A stretch of DNA of 8,373 nt, from the NCBI GenBank assembly GCA_964531385.1, contig CAZHGC010000051.1, positions 1 to 8,373 on the forward strand. Reading direction: 5' to 3'. The DNA is from MGBC114079 sp964531385 (GTDB lineage Bacteria; Bacillota; Clostridia; Lachnospirales; CAG-274). Made by a program: the position numbers and the translations under genes. Positions 1 through 6,782 of the stretch are shown here, one piece after another. The notes below the pieces were generated by a model. It had not been told where the DNA came from and did not search any database. It worked only from the letters and a program-made list of their open reading frames with translations. Position 1 is the first letter of the stretch, and each line of letters starts with the position of its first letter.

Positions 1-3000
1 AACTCCATCGCGATTGGGCGCGCCAGAACTTCGTCCACAGACATGTCCTCGTACCCGCGGCTGGGGTCGTCCTTGTGGCCGTTCTCGTCGCCGCTGTTAT
101 CGGCTGAAGACGGGTTTGCAGGCTTATCTCTGGTGCGAACACCGGGGAAAATGTCCTTACGACCGCACCACAAGTTCATAAGGCGGAGCGCGTGGTTGCA
201 CCTGCGGCGCCACTGGCGCTCCTTCTTGATGTTGACATTTGCCGCGGTGATGTCGTCCTTGAGGATGTCGATGTTAGTTTTGATTGACTTCTGCACTCTC
301 AGAACCTCGTCGTGCTTGTTGCCAGAATCGCCTGTGGAGTCTCCACTTTCCGACGACGTGGTGGTGGTCGCGCCAGAGGACCCGGAGGTGCCGGAAGTGC
401 CGGTTGTCCCGGTCACCGTGCTCTCGGAGCTCGCCACAGAGTTGACTTTGCTGCTCGTGGTGCTCGCCGTGCTGGTCGTTGTGGCGGTGCTCGTGGTACT
501 GGCGCTTGTCGTGGTGCTCGCCGTGGTGCTTGTGCTCGTGGTGCTTGCACTGGTGCTGCTCGTCTCATCATCAGAGTCCGAGCTTTCGATGACGCTGTGG
601 CTGTGAACACTTCCGTTCCGCTCTCTGCGGGAGTGCTTGGATGTTTTGGAGGACAGGTTCTTGTCGTAGTCCTCCTCGATCTTGTGAGTTTCGAGCACGT
701 CCTGGCGCTCGTTCGAGGCCTCTCTGCTGAGGCTATCAAGGAACTTACTGAGGCTCGAGATACGGCGAAGAACGACGTAGTCGAGGTACACAGTCAGGAC
801 GACGATGAATACAAGAAATATAAAGACATAAACAACAATGAGGTAAGCTAGGGATCTTTCACCGTACATTTCCATAGCGGCGGGCTGGTCCACACGAAGT
901 AATGGCCCCTGTGGATGTCCAGGGAGTTTCTTCGGGAAGAGGAAGTACGACGCGACATGCTTGCCATCGCCTTTGAACTTGGGGAGGCTTGCACACACGC
1001 GCTTAGTCCCATAGGCACTAACCTCGTCCTCAAGGGCGTATTTTCCGTAGTACTTGTGGTACATGTCCCCGCCCCAGGACCCGTCCATAGCAATGCCGCC
1101 CTTTTTGATGTTCGAGATTGCTTCCTTGGCTTCTGGGGGAGGGACGGTAACGTCGTCCCAGAGGCTGATGCAGCCAAAGTACTCGTTCACAAGGCGGTAC
1201 AGACGTGGGGACAAATCAACAGCCATGAGCATGTAGCCATGCGAGTTCGTGTGACTCTTTGTGGCGCACTTAATGGGGTGGTGGCACACCATCATCGAGA
1301 TATTGGTCCCTGGAGGCACAAATATCATGCAGTGACGCCCGTCGTCCTTGTCGCCCTTGGCGGCCTTGCTTATGAGGCTTAGCTCTTCCGAGGCCTTGGT
1401 CAAGAAGTACTCTGGAACAACGCCCTCCTTGGTCGTGGCCTGTTCCTCGCCATCGGGAGGATGGTAGTCAGCGTAGAGGCACGTGTGGTTGGCATCGTAG
1501 ATGGCGAGGATGTTGTACCCGATGGTCGTTGACCACTCGCCGTCCCAGTAAAAGCTTTCGTAGTGCCACTTGTCAAAGAGCGTCCTGTTTCCAGCAGCGA
1601 AAAGATCAACTGCCCTGGACGCTTGGTCGGAAATAGAGTAGCGCTCGATCATGCTGGAGAGCTTGCTGAGGTCGTCGAGGATCGACCGCGACACACGGTT
1701 AACATCGGCGTCGACGGCCTCGAAATCGCTGCTTCTGAGCCTCCGGTACATAAGAAGGTTAAAGCAGGAGAACAGAACAACCAAAAAGATATACACGATG
1801 ACAAAGAAGGAAATCGTCGAAAATCTGATTGACGATTTGGCATTTTTAGCTAAACGTTTCAGCGGCTTGATGATCTTTTTCTTGAGGGTTTTCATCTTTT
1901 TCTTCTTGCCCTTCCTCTTCCCTTTGCCTCTCCTCTTCTTACCCTTTTTCTTCTTGTCCCTTTCTTTCCTCTTTTTCTTGCTCTCTTTAGTATCGTCATC
2001 ATTGTCTTCATTATCATCATCGTCATTGTCGTTAACTTCGTCATTTTCTATCATGACACCCGCCTTATGAGCCGGTTTATGCTTGTGAGGCTTCTGAGAT
2101 GATTTTCCATTGCCACTATCACCACTTTCATCATCATCATCGTCATTTTCCTTCATGACCGAAAGTTCAATTCCACCGTTAACACCACCTTTTACAGGTT
2201 TCTTACCCTTATCTTTTTCGTTGTTGTCTTTCTCGTCTTTAACCGACACAAACACATCAACGTCGTTCTCATCATCACTGTCGTCTTCGTTGATGATCAT
2301 GTCGCTGACGCTGTCATCGTCACTCTCAGAGTCACTCGGATGTCCTTTGCGGCCTTCCTTCTCAGACGACGTGTCAGATGACTCTGATAACACCCTTATT
2401 TGCCCTGGTGTCGCACTTGCGCTGTAGTGGATGCTTCTTGACGGCCCACGAGACCCACTCCTCGCCAAGTTGTTGGAAGTGCTGTGACGCGAATGCGATC
2501 CATAAGTTCTGGGCGTTCCAACTCGAGGCCCGCGAGAATTGCTGTACTGCAAGTTTTTAAGCACGGCCCTGGGCGTTACAGACTGCTTCACGTATGACGA
2601 CGAAGACGAAGAGGTGAACGACGAAGACGAATCCTCCTTTGACGATATGCTCGCCGATTCGCTTTTCACGTAATCGTCGTCGTCATCGCTTTCGTTGGTC
2701 TTCTTTGATCTTTTTGCGGTAGCCACGCTTGGTTTACGAATATTTTTCTTTGTTTTGGGGACGGGTTTTGTGCTGCTGCCACTGTCGCTGCTAAGGCTCG
2801 AGGATTCGTCACTGTCAGTTTCCAAGTCAGTGGACGATGACGCAGATTTGGTGGGAAGTGCTTTCTTTGCGGGTCCCCTGGGCTTTTCCGCTCTTTCCTT
2901 AGGAAGAGTGTTTTTGGAACTTTTTGAAGCTGCTTTTTCAACCGGTTTGGGAGGAGGAGGAGGAGTGGGGACTGGGGACTCAGATTTCGAGTAGGATGAC

Positions 3001-3089
3001 TCCGTGCCACTCTCAAGTATAGCTGAGGATGAGGTCGAATCTGCGTACTTTGACGAGGATGAGGACGACGAGATGCTCGAGCTTGACAT
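1..3089 (-). CDS. Two-pass membrane receptor with CHASE4-like extracellular sensor and probable C-terminal RGS domain (3' end outside window)
   Basis: I checked this frame codon by codon: 1029 codons without a stop from the ATG at 3089 to the window edge. Residues 1-370 are Ser-rich and acidic with a Pro run near 43-47 and an Arg/Ser stretch about 171-227, probably cytosolic and phosphorylated. Residues 371-411 are mostly Lys/Arg. TM1 is about 423-447 and TM2 about 749-769. The roughly 300-residue loop between them has helical segments, an ILAIYDANHTCLYAD strand (530-541), GYMLMAVDLS (618-627) and GPLLRVDQP (728-736), followed by YVVLRRISSL after TM2. That order matches CHASE4 sensors as I recall them. 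The loop carries six Cys (537, 587, 602, 608, 640, 699) and three N-glycosylation sequons (501, 534, 596). After a Ser/Thr/Ala linker and a short helical region, the last residues SVDEVLARPIAME resemble the opening of an RGS domain, which accelerates GTP hydrolysis by G-alpha. The gene is certain, CHASE4 likely and RGS tentative. An in-frame ATG at 3197 would add 36 AT-coded residues; I prefer 3089 on composition. Confidence 0.92.
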   Translation of the reverse strand, partial: MSSSSISSSSSSSKYADSTSSSAILESGTESSYSKSESPVPTPPPPPKPVEKAASKSSKNTLPKERAEKPRGPAKKALPTKSASSSTDLETDSDESSSLSSDSGSSTKPVPKTKKNIRKPSVATAKRSKKTNESDDDDDYVKSESASISSKEDSSSSFTSSSSSSYVKQSVTPRAVLKNLQYSNSRGPRVGTPRTYGSHSRHSTSNNLARSGSRGPSRSIHYSASATPGQIRVLSESSDTSSEKEGRKGHPSDSESDDDSVSDMIINEDDSDDENDVDVFVSVKDEKDNNEKDKGKKPVKGGVNGGIELSVMKENDDDDDESGDSGNGKSSQKPHKHKPAHKAGVMIENDEVNDNDDDDNEDNDDDTKESKKKRKERDKKKKGKKRRGKGKRKGKKKKMKTLKKKIIKPLKRLAKNAKSSIRFSTISFFVIVYIFLVVLFSCFNLLMYRRLRSSDFEAVDADVNRVSRSILDDLSKLSSMIERYSISDQASRAVDLFAAGNRTLFDKWHYESFYWDGEWSTTIGYNILAIYDANHTCLYADYHPPDGEEQATTKEGVVPEYFLTKASEELSLISKAAKGDKDDGRHCMIFVPPGTNISMMVCHHPIKCATKSHTNSHGYMLMAVDLSPRLYRLVNEYFGCISLWDDVTVPPPEAKEAISNIKKGGIAMDGSWGGDMYHKYYGKYALEDEVSAYGTKRVCASLPKFKGDGKHVASYFLFPKKLPGHPQGPLLRVDQPAAMEMYGERSLAYLIVVYVFIFLVFIVVLTVYLDYVVLRRISSLSKFLDSLSREASNERQDVLETHKIEEDYDKNLSSKTSKHSRRERNGSVHSHSVIESSDSDDETSSTSASTTSTSTTASTTTSASTTSTATTTSTASTTSSKVNSVASSESTVTGTTGTSGTSGSSGATTTTSSESGDSTGDSGNKHDEVLRVQKSIKTNIDILKDDITAANVNIKKERQWRRRCNHALRLMNLWCGRKDIFPGVRTRDKPANPSSADNSGDENGHKDDPSRGYEDMSVDEVLARPIAME
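421..572 (-). repeat. Ser/Thr/Ala-coding low-complexity minisatellite inside the receptor gene
   Basis: Imperfect short repeats on the plus strand (gtggtgctcg and close variants) encode, on the minus strand, a run of almost only Ser, Thr and Ala between the post-TM2 segment and the terminal domain. It is probably a flexible, phosphorylatable or O-glycosylatable linker. Its cytosolic placement after TM2 favours phosphorylation. Such tracts usually vary in length between strains. Confidence 0.7.
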
Positions 3090-3278
3090 GGGGGGAGGGG
3101 CGGACCTGTTTCTTTGGGTTATTTTATTTTTAATCTTTTCCTTCTTTTTTATATGAGATATGAAATGGAAAAAAGGAAGAGGTTTTTTTTCCGACATAGG
3201 GACGTTTTCCTTTTTTTAAATAGCTAAAAGTCACTTTCCGTTATTTTCTTTTAATTTTTTAATAGGAAAAGAAAAAGG

Positions 3279-3283
3279 AAAAA
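3279..3283 (-). terminator. RNA polymerase III T-run terminator for tRNA-Gly
   Basis: On the minus strand a run of five T begins eight bases past the last tRNA base, preceded by a shorter TTT. This is the usual Pol III stop. Confidence 0.75.
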
Positions 3284-3290
3284 GAAATTA

Positions 3291-3361
3291 TGCACTCGCC
3301 GGGAATCGAACCCGGTTCATACGCGTGGGAGGCGTACATTCTACCACTGAACCACGGGTGC
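3291..3361 (-). tRNA. tRNA-Gly, anticodon CCC (reads GGG)
   Basis: The 71-nt cloverleaf has 7-bp acceptor arms (GCACCCG with CGAGTGC), D arm GTTC/GAAT with loop AGTGGTA, anticodon stem TACGC/GCGTA with loop CTCCCAC (anticodon at 3327-3329), and T arm CCGGG/CCCGG with loop TTCGATT. The discriminator base is A and no CCA is encoded, as in eukaryotes. There is no intron. The A box TGGTTCAGTGG (3344-3354) and B box GGTTCGATTCC (3302-3312) fit the Pol III consensus. The overall sequence resembles eukaryotic tRNA-Gly. One oddity is a C-A mismatch at acceptor pair 5:68. It lies upstream of the receptor gene on the same strand and divergent from the apyrase. Confidence 0.97.
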
Positions 3362-3590
3362 TTTTACATTTATTTTCTTCTTTCTACTGAAAGGCGGTGT
3401 CGAATTTCTTATCAATTCCATCTAAACTCTTATTTCTAACCAAATGCACGTTTTAGATTTATTCTCCTAACAACCGCTGATGTTGTCCAATTCACATTCT
3501 CATCATGAAAGGAATTTATTTGCTTTCGATTGCTTTTTCAAATTCTAAAAGGTGAAAAAAGAAGAAAGAAGAAAAGGAAAAAGGAAAAAG
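3362..3590. other. Spacer between tRNA-Gly and apyrase, probable apyrase promoter and leader
   Basis: This 229-base AT-rich stretch ends in a strongly purine-rich leader (GAAAAAAGAAG-like) directly before the apyrase ATG. It contains a 16-codon upstream ORF on the plus strand (3505-3555) ending in TGA and out of frame with the apyrase. No RNA gene or recognised promoter motif was found. Confidence 0.4.
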
Positions 3591-4970
3591 ATGTACAGCC
3601 AAATCGGGGAGGAAGAGGACGCTGGCTTGCCCGTCGTCGCGGACACCACCAAGAGGAGCACGGCCAAAAAGCTGGGGGCCATAGCCGGGATCATTGCTGC
3701 GCTGATTGTCGTCATTGCTGGGGTCGCAATAACAGTGGGCGCGATTGCCGGGGCGCAGAAGCTCAAGACCCAGTACGCGTACGGGCTAATGATCGACGCC
3801 GGGTCCACAGGAACGCGCGCACACCTCTACCGCTGGCCGGCTCACAATCCCGGGGGTATCCCCATCATCGACACCAAGCCCTCATCCATGTTGAAGTTCA
3901 AAGTGAAGCCAGGGCTCTCGACCATAAAGATTTCCGACATCCCCAAATACATCGGCAATCTCACCAGCTGGGCCTTGGAAAACGTGCCCGCGCAAAAGGT
4001 GCCAGAGACGCCCGTGTTCTTAAAGGCCACCGCTGGGATGAGGACTTTGCCGGAGGCCGAGCAAGAAGAACGCCTGAAAGAGGTCCGCGAGGCACTGCGC
4101 GAGTCGCGTTTCATGTTCAAGGACGATTCCTGGGCCACCGTGATCGGAGGAGAGGAGGAGGGCGTTTTCGGGTGGATCTCAACCAACTACGCCACAGGCA
4201 CCCTCTTCGACCCTGCCGGGAAGTCGCATGCTGGGGCGCTCGACATGGGGGGCTCGTCGACCCAAATCACGTTCAACCCGAAGGACGGAGCCCCGAAAGA
4301 GGGGGCGTACAACGTGTCCATGCCGGGGCTCGAGTACACCCTTTACACGCACTCGTTCCTAGGGTTCGGCGTGAACGACTTTGTGGAGAGCCTCGAGGAC
4401 GACGCGATATCCAAGGCTCCCAAGACAGCGGAGGTGGTCAACTTCCCCTGCTACCTCACCGGATACGAAAAGAAGAAGACCCCCACCGAATACGAAGATA
4501 AGAAGAAGAACGTCACAATTAAGGGCGTGCTTAACGTGAACGAGTGCAAGGACCTCATCCGCGAGGCGCTGAAGATCAATGGATCCTGCGCTGTGGCGCC
4601 GTGCAGCATAAACGGGACGTACCAGCCTGCGCTGGACAAGGACAGCACTTTCTACGCCACCGGCTCGTACGACTACATGGGAGCCTTCTTTGGGCTGTCG
4701 AGCGTCTCGAAGTCGTCGCCCAAAGACCTCGAAACTAAGGTCCTGGAGTATTGCGCGCTGTCGTGGGAGGAGGCCGAAAGCAAGTATCCTTCCGAGGACG
4801 AGGAATCGCGCAGCCTGTACTGCTTTGAGGGCCTCTACGATTCCGTGCTGCTTACCGAGGGGTACGGGTTTGACGCTGGCGAGAAACGGATCGTCTTTGC
4901 TGATTCTGTCTGCGGAGCCCCGCTGGGGTGGACTCTGGGTGCCATGATTTACGAAGCTTCACACCTCTGA
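3591..4970 (+). CDS. Ecto-nucleoside triphosphate diphosphohydrolase (apyrase, GDA1/CD39 family)
   Basis: A 459-residue enzyme that hydrolyses nucleoside tri- and/or diphosphates to monophosphates with divalent cation, on the outer cell face or in the secretory lumen. All five apyrase conserved regions are visible: ACR1 IDAGSTGTR (68-76), ACR2 KATAGMR (145-151), ACR3 GGEEEGVFGWISTNY (186-200, with Glu190 the likely catalytic base), ACR4 GALDMGGSSTQ (215-225) and ACR5 around GWTLGA (446-451). A hydrophobic helix at about 28-54 follows a short hydrophilic N-terminus, and there is no C-terminal membrane segment, so it is a type II single-pass protein with a lumenal or extracellular catalytic domain. 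Five N-glycosylation sequons (123, 241, 307, 330, 341) and about seven Cys in the C-terminal half support a secretory location. The ATG at 3591 is chosen because the frame upstream has no ATG and only A/G-rich leader. Substrate preference cannot be read from the sequence. Confidence 0.96.
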   Translation: MYSQIGEEEDAGLPVVADTTKRSTAKKLGAIAGIIAALIVVIAGVAITVGAIAGAQKLKTQYAYGLMIDAGSTGTRAHLYRWPAHNPGGIPIIDTKPSSMLKFKVKPGLSTIKISDIPKYIGNLTSWALENVPAQKVPETPVFLKATAGMRTLPEAEQEERLKEVREALRESRFMFKDDSWATVIGGEEEGVFGWISTNYATGTLFDPAGKSHAGALDMGGSSTQITFNPKDGAPKEGAYNVSMPGLEYTLYTHSFLGFGVNDFVESLEDDAISKAPKTAEVVNFPCYLTGYEKKKTPTEYEDKKKNVTIKGVLNVNECKDLIREALKINGSCAVAPCSINGTYQPALDKDSTFYATGSYDYMGAFFGLSSVSKSSPKDLETKVLEYCALSWEEAESKYPSEDEESRSLYCFEGLYDSVLLTEGYGFDAGEKRIVFADSVCGAPLGWTLGAMIYEASHL

Positions 4971-5090
4971 TGCTAGCAGGGACGTGAGATAATGGGCACA
5001 AAAATACTTTACAAGGTGTATTAAATTTATTTCATAGGCATTAATATTCTCTAAACGAATTTCTATTCTTAATTCTTTTTTTTTTCTATT
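4971..5090. other. Convergent 3' spacer between apyrase and SPRY gene
   Basis: This 120-base AT-rich stretch must contain both 3' UTRs. An AATAAA-like hexamer is readable on the minus strand (within about 5025-5036), fitting polyadenylation of the SPRY transcript. I see no clear signal on the plus strand for the apyrase. No gene was seen. Confidence 0.4.
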
Positions 5091-6422
5091 TCAAAATACT
5101 ATTTCGACGGAATCCCGAGCGTACCACAAAAGGACGCAGGGCACCAGAGGTTTGTCAAGGGGAATCCCTTCGTACGCAACACCAAGATTTACATTATTCA
5201 AGGCAAACGAGAGCTCACCCTTTGTAGTGTCCATCATAACACCAACAGTGTCTCCCGTGTGGACATATTGCCCATCTTCTTTCCTGGGACCGTACGCCTT
5301 GTTTTTGTAGTCGTGCGGGAGTCCCGACCACAGGGTTGAGAAGAAGCAGTGGAAATACCACCCGGATGCCCTTTGGTTTTCGTTGCTGCTCTGGTTTATG
5401 TCAGACGGCGCAACACCGACTAGAATGCCGCCTCTGCTGTCCACCGACTCGAGCACCTTGATGCCCCACGACGTCACCTTGTTGAGTGGGAGGGACGCGC
5501 TTCCGACGATGGTGGAACTGAGACCAAGCACACATGAATCCTTTGTAGCGATTCTGGGGCTGTCCTCGCTGACAGAGTACCTTTTCGCATAGATGAGAGA
5601 CTCGGGGCACTCCTTCCACGTGCAGCACTCCGAAAACACGGGGGTAGTGAAGTGCTTTTGCCTACACCACGACAACCCTTTCCCACCGCACAAAGTCTGG
5701 ACGCTCACGGCGTAATTAGTTTCTTCCTCCAGTGCATCAGCCAGGAACGAGTACCTTCCTCTGCCGTGCTTCTTGAGGGGGTACGTTTTACCCTTTTCCT
5801 CTCCGTTCTTGCCCAGCAGCGCTCTGTAGCCTAGGGCCTTTTCAAAGCCATTGCCCGCAAGGACACGCTCTTCGAGCGGGTTTAGGTGAGCAAATTCGAG
5901 GTAGATTCTTCCAGACACAACCTTTTCAACCCTCAGGTCCGCAACACCCTTGTTGCACAGCCATTCCAGGGCTAAGCCTTTCTCGGTCACCAGCTCGTAC
6001 ATGCCAGCGATGTCCGGGATTTCGGCAGCTTTCATTTCGAAGCCAACACCGCTTTTGCTAGTTACGCCTCGGATGTCGTACCTCTGGGCTACCAGGAGTT
6101 CGGCCTTCGCCTTCTCGATGGCGCTCGATACAGCGTTGCCGTCGTCCTTGCTAGCTTCGGCTACCAATCTGAGCTCGTTGAGCGCCGTCTGGAGGCGGTT
6201 GTCCTCCTTTGTGTACTTCCCTTCCAGCTCCGCGGAGATCTTCCCCTCGAACTCGTCCACTCTCTTCCTTATGCCGCTGCATATCGAGGCCAGGCTCTTC
6301 TGCACTTCCTTCCGGTTTTCGTCGTGTTTCTCCAGTCTTTTGTTGAAGGCCTCGACTACTTTTTCAAACTCCTCCACGGCGGTTTTCCCGACCTTTGATT
6401 TCTTCTCTGCGGGCTGCTCCAT
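5091..6422 (-). CDS. Coiled coil-FN3-SPRY (B30.2) domain protein
   Basis: A 443-residue soluble protein without signal peptide or membrane segment. Residues about 15-115 are charged and heptad-like (coiled coil). Residues about 160-262 look like a fibronectin type III domain, ending in TNYAVSVQT, a Gly-rich turn with a Trp (GGKGLSWC) and HFTTP. Residues about 268-443 form a SPRY/B30.2 domain with SWGIKVLES (318-326), GGILVGVAPSDIN (331-343), GWYFHCF (354-360), GDTVGVMMD (390-398) and GELSFALNNVNLGVAYEGIP (402-421). SPRY domains bind proteins or peptides. The order recalls animal TRIM proteins, but no RING or B-box zinc cysteines precede the coiled coil, so ubiquitin ligase activity is not expected. 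The ATG at 6422 lies at the switch from AT-rich spacer to GC-rich coding; the stop is TGA. The partner and process are unknown. Confidence 0.93.
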   Translation of the reverse strand: MEQPAEKKSKVGKTAVEEFEKVVEAFNKRLEKHDENRKEVQKSLASICSGIRKRVDEFEGKISAELEGKYTKEDNRLQTALNELRLVAEASKDDGNAVSSAIEKAKAELLVAQRYDIRGVTSKSGVGFEMKAAEIPDIAGMYELVTEKGLALEWLCNKGVADLRVEKVVSGRIYLEFAHLNPLEERVLAGNGFEKALGYRALLGKNGEEKGKTYPLKKHGRGRYSFLADALEEETNYAVSVQTLCGGKGLSWCRQKHFTTPVFSECCTWKECPESLIYAKRYSVSEDSPRIATKDSCVLGLSSTIVGSASLPLNKVTSWGIKVLESVDSRGGILVGVAPSDINQSSNENQRASGWYFHCFFSTLWSGLPHDYKNKAYGPRKEDGQYVHTGDTVGVMMDTTKGELSFALNNVNLGVAYEGIPLDKPLVPCVLLWYARDSVEIVF

Positions 6423-6782
6423 GAAATAAATAAATATTTATTTTTCTATCTCAATTAAAATCAAGCTTTTTTTTAATTCAGACTTTAGTTTTACGCCGAC
6501 AACACTGAAAATATTTTATCCATTTCGCTGTTTTCACCGAGCAAAAGCGGGGATAAAAAAACCGGCCGTAAGACACGAAAAGAATATTTACATTTTCACA
6601 AAAGCCAAGAAAGGAATCGGGATTGCCCATCCTTTCTCCACCAGTTCGTTCTACTTTCATACACGACAAATCAAGTAACAACAACGACAAAAATAAAACG
6701 AATGTATATCATTTTTAATATTTCAATTAAAATCTCGAAATTTCAATTAATTTAGAAACGATTCCTCAAAAGAATAGCCTTT
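6423..6782. other. 360-base AT-rich spacer between radical SAM and SPRY genes
   Basis: It holds the 3' UTR of the radical SAM gene, the promoter and leader of the SPRY gene, and a relic of radical SAM coding sequence (6627-6663). The 12-mer TCAATTAAAATC occurs at 6451-6462 and 6723-6734, and a 16-bp palindrome (6428-6443) lies just before the SPRY ATG. A 60-codon ATG frame (6478-6660, minus) is probably fortuitous. No other gene was seen. Confidence 0.5.
6627..6663 (-). pseudogene. Relic fragment duplicated from the radical SAM/SPASM gene
   Basis: This 37-base segment matches 6937-6973 inside the radical SAM gene at 34 of 37 positions, with 25 consecutive identical bases (6631-6655 against 6941-6965), same orientation and exactly 310 bases apart. 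In the gene it encodes the region around YASRTNWWRKDG (369-380), just after the SPASM cysteine cluster. Here, read in the same frame, the RTNWWRKDG codons survive, but a TGA lies shortly upstream and another shortly downstream, so it is not coding in that frame. It is probably the remnant of a tandem or local duplication. Confidence 0.7.

Noticed and set aside
43..851. Plus-strand frames with Val/Leu-rich or Gly/Ala/Arg-rich repeats
   Set aside because: They are shadows of the Ser/Thr/Ala repeat and flanking sequence of the minus-strand receptor gene, which is open throughout.
1651..2427. Plus-strand Ser/Leu/Phe-rich frames that resemble membrane proteins
   Set aside because: They are antisense readings of Lys-rich and Asp/Ser-rich tracts of the receptor. 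Poly-Lys codons read backwards give Phe/Leu.
3362..3510. Possible C/D box snoRNA (minus-strand ATGATGA at 3500-3506)
   Set aside because: No CTGA D box follows on the same strand within a plausible distance, and no terminal stem was found.
3530..4501. 323-codon Arg-rich plus-strand frame overlapping the apyrase
   Set aside because: It is an out-of-frame reading of the GC-rich apyrase gene. The product is Arg/Gly/His-rich with no domain, while the other frame has all five apyrase motifs.
6428..6443. 16-bp perfect AT palindrome just upstream of the SPRY start
   Set aside because: It contains only A and T in TAAA-type repeats, so a palindrome of this size is expected by chance in such spacers.
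6608..6637. 8-bp inverted repeat AGAAAGGA/TCCTTTCT with a 14-base loop
   Set aside because: The stem is short and purine/pyrimidine-biased, has no T-run as a terminator, and partly overlaps the duplicated relic. It is likely incidental.
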